Notes: generated by a model not told the origin, from the sequence alone. A stretch of 64,000 nt of DNA from Stappia sp. 28M-7 (GCF_014252955.1 NZ_JACMIA010000001.1:4670862-4734861), one strand, 5' to 3'. Shown: positions 42,350-50,382, numbered from the stretch's first letter. Made by a program: numbers and translations.

Positions 42350-42940
42350 TCAGGGACCGCTGACGGCGATCAGCACGCAGGTGTTTTCCTCCAGCCGGCG
42401 CACCTGGTGGCGCAGCGGGCCGGGAAACTGCACCGAGTCTCCCTTGCCCAGCACGATGTTCTCCTCCGGGAAGGAGATCTCCACCCGCCCTTCGACGACG
42501 AACAGCAGCTCCTCGCCCCGGTGCTCGGCGTCGGGCTCCTCGCGCAGCTCGTCCGGCGGATACATCAGGAACACTTCCAGCCCCGAGCTGCCATGGCCCT
42601 GGGTCAGCAGCCGCATGTGATAGCTGTCGTCGCGGGCGGTCAGCTCCTCGCGCTCGTCGGCGCGGGTGACGAAGACCAGCTTGTGCTCCTCCGCCGCACC
42701 GAACAGCTGGGCAACGGACACTTCCAGCGCTGTCGCGATGCGCAGAATGATGGCGATGGACGGCACCTTGATGCCCCGCTCGACCCGCGACAGGTAGCCC
42801 TTGTCGAGCGTTGCATCGAGCGCCAGCTGCGACAGCGACAGGTTCTTTTCCTGCCGCAACGTCCTGATCGCCCTGCCGAGACCGATCCCGGTCGGCAGGG
42901 TCAGCTTTTCCGCCGCTTCGCGTGCCATCGAAAACGTCAT
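42350..42940 (-). CDS. XRE-family transcriptional regulator with C-terminal cupin sensor domain
   Basis: 196 residues: XRE helix-turn-helix at about 19-80 (LGRAIRTLRQEKNLSLSQLA..., KGYLSRVERGIKVPSI) and a cupin at about 108-192 (HRGEELLFVVEGRVEISF, LGKGDSVQFPG). Such regulators typically control an adjacent catabolic or transport operon with a small ligand bound in the cupin. ATG at 42940 has GGAGAGG immediately upstream; longer in-frame versions run into the divergent promoter region. It is divergent from the TRAP transporter operon, and a repeated palindrome occurs at both ends of that gap, so it probably represses the operon and itself. Confidence 0.9.
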   Translation of the reverse strand: MTFSMAREAAEKLTLPTGIGLGRAIRTLRQEKNLSLSQLALDATLDKGYLSRVERGIKVPSIAIILRIATALEVSVAQLFGAAEEHKLVFVTRADEREELTARDDSYHMRLLTQGHGSSGLEVFLMYPPDELREEPDAEHRGEELLFVVEGRVEISFPEENIVLGKGDSVQFPGPLRHQVRRLEENTCVLIAVSGP

Positions 42941-43061
42941 CCTCTCCTGCCGGGCGCCGCCGCCTCCTCGCGGGGGCTGTCCCGGCCCGGTCACTATACT
43001 TGCACCCGGCCGGGAAAACAGACGCAGCGGTTTGCGCGCGAGGCCGGGCAAAATCACGAGC

Positions 43062-43084
43062 TTTGTCCTATAGGCAACGATGCC
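43062..43084. promoter_or_regulatory. putative operator, copy 1 (regulator-proximal)
   Basis: On the minus strand it reads GGCATC, GTTGCC, TAT, AGGACAA. Three half-sites related to GTTGCC occur with the same order as copy 2 near the TRAP operon: TTGTCC, GGCAAC (43073-43078), GATGCC (43079-43084). Confidence 0.6.
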
Positions 43085-43178
43085 TGAGGCGTCCAGAGGG
43101 CGCTTCCCGGTAAATCTGGCATGTCCCTTGCTCATATTGCCGCATCGGCCGTGAAAACGCCCGGCGGTCGATTTTCTG

Positions 43179-43201
43179 GTTGCCTATTAGGCAACGTTGT
43201 C
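43179..43201. promoter_or_regulatory. putative operator, copy 2, overlapping the TRAP operon promoter
   Basis: GTTGCCTATTAGGCAAC (43179-43195) is a perfect 17-bp palindrome, followed at once by a third half-site GTTGTC (43196-43201). It shares GTTGCCTAT/AGGCAACG with copy 1 and covers the -35 and spacer of the promoter described in the next entry. Confidence 0.7.
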
Positions 43202-43207
43202 TACAAA
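43180..43207 (+). promoter_or_regulatory. putative promoter of the TRAP/RidA/MOSC operon
   Basis: TTGCCT (43180-43185), 16-bp spacer, TACAAA (43202-43207); start of transcription near 43214, 19 bp before the first ATG. The operator palindrome overlaps it, which predicts repression by steric block. Confidence 0.5.
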
Positions 43208-43232
43208 TCGGGCATGCAGGGGAACAACCCAC

Positions 43233-44285
43233 ATGAAGATCACTGGACTTCTGCGTGGAGCCGCGATTGCGCTTCTGGCGACGACCGCATTCGTGACCGG
43301 GGCAAAGGCCGAGGATGCCAAGGTCAAATGGAAGATGGCAGGCACCTTCTCCAGCTCGTTGCCGCAGCTTGGCACGCTCGGCAAGCGGCTGGAGGCACAG
43401 ATCGCCAAGGTGTCCGGCGGCAGCATCGAGATCCGCTTCTTCGAACCCAGCGCCCTGGTGCCGCCGCTCGAGACTTTCGACGCGGTCTCCGTCGGCGCCA
43501 TCGACGCGGCCTTCTCCACCCCGGGCTTTTGGGGCGGCAAGGTGCCCGCGCTCCAGGTCTTCGCGGCCCTGCCCTTCGGCCCGTCCTCGCCCGAATACAT
43601 GGCCTGGTTCTATTTCGGCGGCGGCAAGGAGATCTTCGACGAGATCTACGCGAAATACGGCATCAAGTCGGTGATGTGCGGCATGCTGGCGCCCGAGGGC
43701 TCCGGCTGGTTCCGCAACGAGGTCAAGAGCGTGGAGGACCTTGCGGGCCTCAAGCTGCGCTTCTTCGGTCTCGGCGCCAAGGCGCTGGAGAAGTTCGGCG
43801 TCTCGGCCCAGCTGCTGGCGGCTCCCGACGTCTATCCGGCGCTCGATCGCGGTGTCATCGACGGCCTGGAATTCGTGCAGCCGGCCATCGACCTCAACAT
43901 GGGCTTCTGGCAGATCGCCAAGCACTACTACTTCCCCGGCTGGCACCAGCAGTCGACCTTCTTCGACCTGATGATCAACAAGGACCGCTGGGACGCCTTG
44001 AGCGAGACCCAGCAGGCCCAGATCGAGGCGGTGTGCGGCGACAACGTGCGCTACGGCATCGCCGAGGGCGAGGCGATCCAGCTGCCGGCGCTCAAGGAGC
44101 TGCAGGAGAAGGGCGTGCAGCTGCACCGCTGGTCGGACGAGGATCTGGCCAAGCTGAAGGCCGCGTCGGAAGAGGTCATCGCCGAGCAGGTCGCGGCCGA
44201 TCCCGACTTCAAGCGGGCCTACGAGAGCTTCTCCAGCTTCCGGGCGGACTACGCCACCTGGAAGGAGCTGGGGTACCTCAAGTAA
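43233..44285 (+). CDS. TRAP transporter solute-binding protein (DctP type)
   Basis: Periplasmic ligand-binding protein of 350 residues for a tripartite ATP-independent transporter. Signal peptide 1-26 (AIALLATTAFVTGAKA|E). The mature domain has the DctP features: GTLGKRLEAQIAKVSGGSIEIRFFEP, DAVSVGAIDAAF, the ligand Arg region GLKLRFFGLGAKALEKFG, and FVQPAIDLNMGFWQIAKHYYFPGWHQQ. The last segment resembles the 2-keto acid/TakP-like and related subfamilies more than C4-dicarboxylate DctP, but the substrate is not assignable. ATG at 43233 follows AGGGGA. First gene of a six-gene operon. Confidence 0.92.
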   Translation: MKITGLLRGAAIALLATTAFVTGAKAEDAKVKWKMAGTFSSSLPQLGTLGKRLEAQIAKVSGGSIEIRFFEPSALVPPLETFDAVSVGAIDAAFSTPGFWGGKVPALQVFAALPFGPSSPEYMAWFYFGGGKEIFDEIYAKYGIKSVMCGMLAPEGSGWFRNEVKSVEDLAGLKLRFFGLGAKALEKFGVSAQLLAAPDVYPALDRGVIDGLEFVQPAIDLNMGFWQIAKHYYFPGWHQQSTFFDLMINKDRWDALSETQQAQIEAVCGDNVRYGIAEGEAIQLPALKELQEKGVQLHRWSDEDLAKLKAASEEVIAEQVAADPDFKRAYESFSSFRADYATWKELGYLK

Positions 44286-44288
44286 GCC

Positions 44289-44840
44289 ATGACCCTCCTT
44301 CTGGCTTCGGCCCAATTCCTGAAGGCGTTCGCGCGGCGGTTGGGACAGGCGGCGGCATGGTTCGTCGTCCTCCTGATCCTGACCGTTGTCGTGGATGTGA
44401 TCACGCGCCGCTTCGTGGTGCTCGGCTCGACCAAGCTGCAAGACCTGGAGTGGCATTTCCATGCCGCTCTGTTCCTCTTCTCCCTCGGCTATGCCTATGT
44501 CGAGGGCGAGCATGTGCGCATCGACGTCCTGCACACCCGCTTCGGCGAGACGACCGTCGCGGTCATCGAGCTGATCGGCGCGCTGCTCTTCGTCGTACCG
44601 TTCTGCGTGATCGTCCTCTATTACGGCTGGACCTTCGTGGAGCGCTCCTACCTGCTCGGCGAAGCCTCGGCCTCGCAGACGGGCCTCACCCATCGCTGGA
44701 TCATCAAGTCGGCCCTGCTCATCGGCTTCGCCACGCTGCTCTCCGCAGCGCTGGGCGTCATCGCCGAGCAGATCGCCCGGCTGATGGGGGCCGCGCCCCC
44801 GCCGGCGCCTCCCTCCCGGCACGAGGAGGTGGGCCTGTGA
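44289..44840 (+). CDS. TRAP transporter small membrane subunit (DctQ type)
   Basis: 183-residue inner-membrane subunit, four predicted spans (about 21-43, 56-74, 92-115, 137-160). EWHFHAALFLFSLGYAYVEGEHVRIDVL at 54-81 is the DctQ hallmark. It links the solute-binding protein to the large subunit in Na+-driven import. Its TGA overlaps the GTG start of the large subunit. The C-terminus is Pro-rich. Confidence 0.92.
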   Translation: MTLLLASAQFLKAFARRLGQAAAWFVVLLILTVVVDVITRRFVVLGSTKLQDLEWHFHAALFLFSLGYAYVEGEHVRIDVLHTRFGETTVAVIELIGALLFVVPFCVIVLYYGWTFVERSYLLGEASASQTGLTHRWIIKSALLIGFATLLSAALGVIAEQIARLMGAAPPPAPPSRHEEVGL

Positions 44841-46201
44841 GCACGTTCGAAGTCGTTCTGCCGCTGACCATGCTCGGCGGTCTGGTGCTGATCCTGTTCT
44901 CCGGCTTTCCGGTCGCCTTCTGCCTTGCCGGCGTCGGCCTTGCCTTCGCCGCCCTCGGCGCCGCGCTCGACATGTTCTACCCCATGCAGCTGTTCCTCAT
45001 CGTCAGCCGCATCTGGGGGTCGATCGCGGAGAACCTCGTCCTCGTCGCCATCCCCATGTTCATCTTCATGGGGATCATGCTGGAAAAGAGCGGCGTCGCC
45101 CGCCACCTGCTGGAAATCCTCTCGGTGCTGATGCGCCGGGTGCCCGGTGGGCTGGCGCTCGCCGTCGTCCTGATGGGCACCATCATGGCGGCGACGACCG
45201 GCATCGTCGGCGCCTCGGTGGTGATGCTGGCCATGCTCGCCCTGCCGGTGATGGTCGACCGGGGCTACGACAAGGGCATGACCTCCGGGGTCATCGCCGC
45301 CTCCGGCACGCTCGGCATCCTCATCCCGCCCTCGATCATGCTGGTGGTGATGGGCGACATGTTGGCGATCCCGGTCGGCGACCTGTTCGCTGGCGCGGTC
45401 ATCCCCGGTCTGCTGCTGTCCGGCCTCTACCTTGTCTTCATCGTCGTCATGGCGCTGATCCGGCCGGACCGCATGCCCCGAATGGCAAAGCCGGGGGACG
45501 AGGCCGCCGCCGACATCTGGATGCTGGTGCTCAAGGGCTTCGTGCCGCCCACCCTGCTGGTGGTCTTCGTGCTCGGCTCCATCGTCGGCGGCCTTGCCAC
45601 CCCGACGGAGGCCGCCGGCATCGGCGCCTTCGGGGCAACGCTGCTTGCCCTGTTCAACGGCCGGCTGTCCTTCGGCCTCCTGCGCGAGGTGGCACGCGGC
45701 ACCGCGCTCACCAATGCGATGATCTTCGGCATCTTCTGCGGTGCGACGCTGTTTTCCTACGTCTTCCGCGAGCTCGGCGGCGACGATGCCATCATCCATG
45801 TGATCGACCTGCTCGACCTGCATGACTGGACGCTCGTCGTCCTGCTGATGGCGATCATCTTCCTGCTCGGCTTCTTCTTCGACTGGCTGGAGATCACCCT
45901 GATCATCCTGCCCGTCTTCCGGCCCATCGTCCTGTCGCTGGACCTCGGCGACACGGTGCCCTCCGACCAGCTTCTGCTATGGTTCGCCATCGTCGTCGCG
46001 GTCAACCTGCAGACCTCCTACCTCACCCCTCCCTTCGGGCCGGCGCTGTTCTACCTTCGGCAGGCAGGCCACGCCCATCTCACCCTGGGAGACATCTACA
46101 AGGGGGTGATCCCCTTCACGCTTCTCCAGCTCACCGGCCTCGGGCTTTGCCTGCTGTTCCCGGCGCTGGTTCTCTGGCTGCCCGGCGCCCTCGGTTACTG
46201 A
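44837..46201 (+). CDS. TRAP transporter large permease (DctM type)
   Basis: 454-residue permease that carries the substrate with sodium. The GTG start at 44837 overlaps the DctQ-type stop (GTGA), with GAGGAGGTGGG just upstream. About 12 hydrophobic segments; IPMFIFMGIMLEKSGVARHL, GTIMAATTGIVGASVVMLAML, GTLGILIPPSIMLVVMGDML, GLATPTEAAGIGAFGA and LQTSYLTPPFGPALFYLR match DctM. In-frame codons further upstream overlap the preceding genes and are not used. Confidence 0.93.
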   Translation: MSTFEVVLPLTMLGGLVLILFSGFPVAFCLAGVGLAFAALGAALDMFYPMQLFLIVSRIWGSIAENLVLVAIPMFIFMGIMLEKSGVARHLLEILSVLMRRVPGGLALAVVLMGTIMAATTGIVGASVVMLAMLALPVMVDRGYDKGMTSGVIAASGTLGILIPPSIMLVVMGDMLAIPVGDLFAGAVIPGLLLSGLYLVFIVVMALIRPDRMPRMAKPGDEAAADIWMLVLKGFVPPTLLVVFVLGSIVGGLATPTEAAGIGAFGATLLALFNGRLSFGLLREVARGTALTNAMIFGIFCGATLFSYVFRELGGDDAIIHVIDLLDLHDWTLVVLLMAIIFLLGFFFDWLEITLIILPVFRPIVLSLDLGDTVPSDQLLLWFAIVVAVNLQTSYLTPPFGPALFYLRQAGHAHLTLGDIYKGVIPFTLLQLTGLGLCLLFPALVLWLPGALGY

Positions 46202-46239
46202 ACCAGGCACCGGGCCCCGCCCAACCCGAAAGGAAACGC

Positions 46240-46623
46240 ATGTCCCGTACTGTCATCGCTCCTCCGTCCGTCACCGTGCCCGGCGTGCCGCTGTCGCCGG
46301 CCGTCGCCTATGGCGATCTCGTCTTCGTCTCCGGCCAGCTGCCCATCGACCCGGCGACCGGCCAGCTGGTGGAGGGCGTCGAGGCGCAGACACAGGCCTC
46401 GCTCGACAACCTCAGGACCGTGCTGGAAGCCGCCGGCGCCTCGCTCGCCTCGGTGCTCAAGACGACGGTCTTCCTGAAGAACATGGACGATTTCGCCGCC
46501 ATGAACGGCGTCTACGCCAAGGCCTTCCCGAGCGAGCCGCCGGCCCGTTCGGCGATCGAGGTCGCGCGCCTGCCCAAGGATGCGCTGGTCGAGATCGAAG
46601 CCGTCGCCGTCCGGGTGAAGTGA
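46240..46623 (+). CDS. RidA-family enamine/imine deaminase-like protein
   Basis: 127-residue YjgF/YER057c/UK114 (Rid) family protein. RidA hydrolyses reactive 2-aminoacrylate-type enamines/imines to ketoacids. VPLSPAVAYGDLVFVSGQLPIDPATGQL, a TVFLKNMDDFAAMNGVYAKAF block and PARSAIEVARLPKDALVEIEAVA contain the conserved Arg (PARSA) that binds substrate carboxylates. AAGGAAACGC precedes ATG at 46240. Placement inside a TRAP/MOSC operon suggests handling of a nitrogenous intermediate of that pathway, as Rid paralogues often do. Confidence 0.92.
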   Translation: MSRTVIAPPSVTVPGVPLSPAVAYGDLVFVSGQLPIDPATGQLVEGVEAQTQASLDNLRTVLEAAGASLASVLKTTVFLKNMDDFAAMNGVYAKAFPSEPPARSAIEVARLPKDALVEIEAVAVRVK

Positions 46624-46631
46624 GGTCCGCC

Positions 46632-47198
46632 ATGGCAAGCGAAGCACCCGAAATGATGGAAGCCTTCAGCCACCCGGCCGCCATCGACGCGCTGGGCCGG
46701 CAGGGCGGCGTCACCGGCTGGACCGGCGAGCTGCTGCACATCCACATCGCGCCGGAAGCCAGCTTCGAGATGGAGGAGCTGGAGGAAGCGGTCTGCGTTG
46801 CCGGTCGCGGCATCGAGGGCGACCGCTACTTCCTCGGCACCGGCACCTATTCCGCCCGTCCCGACGTGCGCGAGGTGACATTGATCGAGCAGGAGGCGCT
46901 GGATGCGCTCGCCCGCAACGATCCCCCGCTCCAGTCCGGCCCGGTGGTGCTGGAGCCGGTCGATCACCGGCGCAATCTCACGGTGCGCGGCGTGCCGCTC
47001 AACCATCTGGTCGGGCGGCGCTTCCGCGTCGGCGAGGTGATCCTGCGCGGCGGCCGGCTCAACTTCCCGTGCAAGTATCTGGAGACGCTGCTGGGCATGG
47101 AGGTCTTCCTGCCGCTCTACAACCGCTCCGGCCTCAATTGCGGCATCGAGAAGGGCGGCACCATCCGCCCCGGCGACACCATCGAGATGCTGGACTGA
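46632..47198 (+). CDS. MOSC-domain protein
   Basis: 188 residues forming a stand-alone MOSC (molybdenum cofactor sulfurase C-terminal) domain. MOSC proteins such as YiiM, YcbX and mARC bind molybdenum cofactor and reduce N-hydroxylated compounds or N-oxides. Seen: GRGIEGDRYF at 58-67, TLIEQEALDAL, HRRNLTVRGVPLNHLVG at 112-128, and FPCKYLE with Cys147, the expected Mo ligand. ATG at 46632 lies 8 bp after ridA. The flavin/2Fe-2S reductase starts 3 bp after its stop; together they could form a reductase-MOSC electron chain. Confidence 0.9.
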   Translation: MASEAPEMMEAFSHPAAIDALGRQGGVTGWTGELLHIHIAPEASFEMEELEEAVCVAGRGIEGDRYFLGTGTYSARPDVREVTLIEQEALDALARNDPPLQSGPVVLEPVDHRRNLTVRGVPLNHLVGRRFRVGEVILRGGRLNFPCKYLETLLGMEVFLPLYNRSGLNCGIEKGGTIRPGDTIEMLD

Positions 47199-47201
47199 GC
47201 C

Positions 47202-48152
47202 ATGGTCGCGAGGCTTGTCATGAAGCTCCGGGTCGCGGAGCTGCGCCGGGATGCGGGCGATGTCCTCGCGATCCGTCTCGAGCATCCGCGCCGGCCGCAA
47301 TTGCCGGCGTGGACCGCCGGGGCGCATGTCGATGTGCATGTGCCCGGGCTCGGCGTGCGGCACTATTCGCTCTGGGGCGACCCGGACGACCGCAGCCACT
47401 ATCTTATCGCCGTGCGGCGGGAGGAGGCCGGGCGCGGCGGTTCCGCCTGGCTGCACGCGGCGCTGGCGCCGGACGCCTTGCTGACGGTCGCCGCCCCGCG
47501 CAACCATTTCGAGCTGCCGGAGGTGCCCCGCCGCACCCTGCTCGTTGCCGGCGGCATCGGCGTCACGCCGCTGCTGGCGATGGCGCGCCGGCTCGCCCAA
47601 CACAACGCCGACTTCGCCTTCCATTATTGCGCAAGGTCGCGCGCCGCCGCCCCGTTGCTGGACGAGGTCGCGGCCGTCTGCGGCGACCGTCTCGTCACCT
47701 GGTTTCCGGACGAGGGGCGCCGGTTCGATGCGTCCGCCGTCCTTGCGGCCGAACCTGCCGAGGCCGACGTCCTCGTCTGCGGGCCGCCGCGCCTTGCCGA
47801 GGCCGTCGAGGCGGCGGTGGCGGCGCGCGGCTGGCCGGCCGAGTGTTTCCATACTGAGAGGTTCGCGGCGCTCGACCCCGGCGATTTCGTGCCCGAGCCC
47901 TTCGAGGCGGTGATCGCCTCCACCGGCGCGGTCCTTGCCGTCCCGGCGGAGCGCAGCCTCGTTGCCGTGCTGGCGGAAGGCGGCATCGAGCTGCCGACCT
48001 CGTGCGAATCCGGCGTCTGCGGCTCGTGCGAATGCGGCTATCTGCAAGGCGAGGTCGTCCACCGCGACGTGGTGCTCGACGCCAGGCGCCAGAAAACCCG
48101 GCTGATGCCCTGCGTCTCCCGCGGCCGCGGCCGCATCGTCCTCGATCTGTGA
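47202..48152 (+). CDS. phthalate dioxygenase reductase/VanB-type flavin-2Fe-2S oxidoreductase
   Basis: 316-residue reductase passing electrons from NAD(P)H through flavin to a plant-type ferredoxin centre. Flavin-binding RHYSL at 53-57 (RxYS), NAD loop GGIGVTPLL at 117-125, LVCGPPRL at 191-198, and a C-terminal [2Fe-2S] domain with Cys268, Cys273, Cys276 and Cys304. This order (FMN-NAD-FeS) is that of VanB and PDR. Its usual partner would be a Rieske oxygenase, which is absent; the adjacent MOSC protein is the obvious acceptor. ATG at 47220 is an alternative start. Confidence 0.9.
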   Translation: MVARLVMKLRVAELRRDAGDVLAIRLEHPRRPQLPAWTAGAHVDVHVPGLGVRHYSLWGDPDDRSHYLIAVRREEAGRGGSAWLHAALAPDALLTVAAPRNHFELPEVPRRTLLVAGGIGVTPLLAMARRLAQHNADFAFHYCARSRAAAPLLDEVAAVCGDRLVTWFPDEGRRFDASAVLAAEPAEADVLVCGPPRLAEAVEAAVAARGWPAECFHTERFAALDPGDFVPEPFEAVIASTGAVLAVPAERSLVAVLAEGGIELPTSCESGVCGSCECGYLQGEVVHRDVVLDARRQKTRLMPCVSRGRGRIVLDL

Positions 48153-48244
48153 AGGGGTGGCCCCGCCCTGGAGGCGAAGACATGGACGGGCGGCGCGCCT
48201 TGACCGGTCGGTTATCCCGTGCGGCGGGAGGGGCCAATTCGCTG

Positions 48245-48273
48245 GTTGATGCGGCTGGCGCGATCCTGTAAGA
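48245..48273 (+). promoter_or_regulatory. putative promoter of tRNA-Arg
   Basis: TTGATG (48245-48250), 17-bp spacer, TAAGAA (48268-48273), about 58 bp before the tRNA. Confidence 0.45.
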
Positions 48274-48331
48274 ACGCTTCGCATCCCCGGTGTCGAACAG
48301 GCACCGCGTCCGCGGGTCCACCCCGCCGGAA

Positions 48332-48408
<77 letters not shown>

Positions 48409-48612
48409 AACTTTCAAGAGCTTAGATGATTTGTGCCAAATGGTGCTGCGCTGAAGGAAGCGCAGCAAATGTAAACCCGGCCTCAATTCGCGCCAACGGC
48501 AGCGGCCCTTTCAGCCACAATAAATTCGTAGAGATAGATACCTAAGAGAGCTTGTTGTCCTCAGAGCCGTCCCCACACAAAGCGAAGTAAGGTGGAGCCT
48601 AGGGGAATTTTC

Positions 48613-48658
48613 TTTGGTCGACCAAAATTGTTGAGGATTGAATAACGGATGATAAGTA
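48613..48658 (+). promoter_or_regulatory. palindrome and putative promoter of the sce7726-family gene
   Basis: TTTGGTCGACCAAA (48613-48626) is a perfect 14-bp palindrome, followed by TTGAGG (48631-48636), 16-bp spacer, TAAGTA (48653-48658), 24 bp before the ATG. It could be an operator of a local regulator. Confidence 0.45.
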
Positions 48659-48682
48659 AACTTTTCTGCCTAGAGGGCAGGT

Positions 48683-49249
48683 ATGAGTGAAAATAGTGGA
48701 TTGCTTCGTGATGCGTGCATTCGCGCACCACTAATCGATTGGCTCCGGGCTCTGCACCCGAGTGACGGGTCAACCGAGCTGTTGCAAGAACTCAAAATGC
48801 CTCGCCCATCCGCACGCATCGACTTGGCGCTCGTAAATGGCGAATTGGCAGGCTTTGAGATTAAGAGCGACGTCGACACTCTCCGCCGGTTGACCGTTCA
48901 GGTGCCTGCGTTCTCGCGCTTCTTTGACCGGGTTAGTGTCGTAACGACACACAAACATTTGGCAGCCGCACGCAAAACAGTTCCTACGTGGTGGGGCATC
49001 ATTGTCTACCGAGACGACAGCGGCTTCCGAGTGGCTCGAACTCCCAAACTAAATCGCCACGTTGATGTGCGGTCGCTCCTCTATGCTTTGTCCAAAAGAG
49101 AAATCGTGGAGCTAGCACGTCGAGCGAACGTCTCGATAACAACGAATGTAAGCAAAGAAGCCATGATTGAGCGCACCGTCAATAGCATCTCCGAACGAGA
49201 GATCCGTGATATTTCTAGGGCCGTTCTCAAACTGCGCAATCAGGCTTAA
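48683..49249 (+). CDS. sce7726-family protein, PD-(D/E)XK nuclease-like
   Basis: 188-residue protein of the sce7726 family, function unknown. The core reads like a restriction-endonuclease fold: Glu36 in LLQEL, Asp47 in ARIDLAL, FEIK with Glu59 and Lys61, then a helix with Gln73 (VQVPAFSRF), matching E...D...ExK...Q. C-terminal half contains PTWWGIIVYRD and a helix-rich LSKREIVELARRANVS segment possibly binding nucleic acid. Sequence composition is AT-richer than flanks, a sign of transfer. Its TAA overlaps the stop of the convergent beta-family gene. Nuclease activity is inference from the motif. Confidence 0.82.
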   Translation: MSENSGLLRDACIRAPLIDWLRALHPSDGSTELLQELKMPRPSARIDLALVNGELAGFEIKSDVDTLRRLTVQVPAFSRFFDRVSVVTTHKHLAAARKTVPTWWGIIVYRDDSGFRVARTPKLNRHVDVRSLLYALSKREIVELARRANVSITTNVSKEAMIERTVNSISEREIRDISRAVLKLRNQA

Positions 49250-50382
49250 GGCTCGCCGCCCCCCATTTTTGTCGGAGCGTATCTAATTTGGCGATGGATG
49301 TGCATGTTGATCTTTGCGCCATGCCAGAAGCGAGCAGAGGCGACACCCTCAATGTCGTTTTGTCTGGCTCTTTCCAATAACTCGCTGCCCCAACATTGGT
49401 TATTTTTGTCACAGTTTGGGTCTTTCAGGATCGCCTGCGACCCGTTAATCCACCCTTGCACATCCTGTGCGTCAGGGTGCTTGTAGACAAGCCAAGACTC
49501 TTGCATCGGGTATACTACTTGCGCCTTCCATTCTCCAGGCATGAAAGTGCTTGTTTTCTTGTGGCGATAGTTGGCTCCGTAGTCTCCAAATAGAAATGGG
49601 AACTTCTCGCTTGCTTGCGACCAGAGGTCCCAGGAATGAGATTCGTATATCTTAGGTAGACCATCGGGTGGGCTCGTATATGAATCATGAAGACATACGG
49701 CTGTTAGAAGAAGTGCTTGTGAAGGCTCAAGTTCCTCTTGGATGCGGGCGATTGCAAGTTTAGCAAACTCGGCGCGCTCCGCTATGCGCTGCCTACCCTG
49801 ACCGCAATCAATGATCAGGAGGAGCTGAGAAGCAGAATCGAGTATAGAGATTATTTGGCCAATTACAGGAAAAATTCCCGTATTGGTTTCTTCTGTAATG
49901 CGAATAGATAGATAGCTGTAGCCATCTCGCGAAAGCAACGCAGCTTGGCGGAGGATCTGGTTAGTTTGCGCTATAGGGTCTGTAAATTGCAATACGGGTA
50001 TCGAATTCGGGAATTTTTGCACGAGCCCGCGCCATTCAGCGAAGCCATTTTCCGGAGACAATAGCGAAGTCAGAATTTTGTTATAATTATCTTGAGCGGC
50101 CTGCGTTTTTACTATTTTAGCTTCATCAGGATTATTCTTCGCGACATATGCAGGTGGCGCTCTATCTTTCGACAAGTCGAAAATAAACGGCCTTCCCTCT
50201 ATCATGTCCGATATAGATTTTACGCTATCTTCAAATGATGACTCGTTTTTTATTTGGCTAAGCTCAAATATTGGAATAATTGAATTTTTATCTTCATCGC
50301 TTAATTTTTCATAACCAATCTGTTCGTTTTCCGACAATTGCAGGCAGGGGAAATAATAGTAGCTCGTAAAATCTATGACCAT
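49246..50382 (-). CDS. phage T4 'beta'-family protein, function unknown
   Basis: 378-residue protein that I place in the Beta_protein family named after a phage T4 gene, from its start YYYFPCLQLSENEQIGYEKL...SIIPIFEL and internal blocks PVLQF, LLLIIDCG. The function is unknown. ATG at 50382 is fixed by GGAGG 7 bp upstream on the minus strand. No membrane span or signal is visible. Base composition is clearly AT-richer than in neighbouring genes. It meets the sce7726-family gene tail to tail with both stop codons sharing TTAA (49246-49249). I recall members of these two families occurring together; this needs a neighbourhood search. Confidence 0.7.
   Translation of the reverse strand: MVIDFTSYYYFPCLQLSENEQIGYEKLSDEDKNSIIPIFELSQIKNESSFEDSVKSISDMIEGRPFIFDLSKDRAPPAYVAKNNPDEAKIVKTQAAQDNYNKILTSLLSPENGFAEWRGLVQKFPNSIPVLQFTDPIAQTNQILRQAALLSRDGYSYLSIRITEETNTGIFPVIGQIISILDSASQLLLIIDCGQGRQRIAERAEFAKLAIARIQEELEPSQALLLTAVCLHDSYTSPPDGLPKIYESHSWDLWSQASEKFPFLFGDYGANYRHKKTSTFMPGEWKAQVVYPMQESWLVYKHPDAQDVQGWINGSQAILKDPNCDKNNQCWGSELLERARQNDIEGVASARFWHGAKINMHIHRQIRYAPTKMGGGEP

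Noticed and set aside
43121..44836. In-frame extension giving a 1026-residue DctM
   Set aside because: The added sequence overlaps the DctP- and DctQ-type genes in another frame and has no transporter features; the GTGA overlap at 44837 marks the true start.
48182..48271. 29-codon frame with GGAGG upstream between the reductase gene and tRNA-Arg
   Set aside because: No recognisable features, and it overlaps the likely tRNA promoter; a chance ribosome-site match is likelier.
48445..48466. GCTGCGC/GCGCAGC hairpin after tRNA-Arg as its terminator
   Set aside because: The 7-bp stem is followed by AAATG with no U-run; noted but not supported as a terminator.
48561..48773. 70-codon minus-strand frame over the start of the sce7726-family gene
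   Set aside because: Overlaps the promoter and coding start of a better supported gene and shows no domain.
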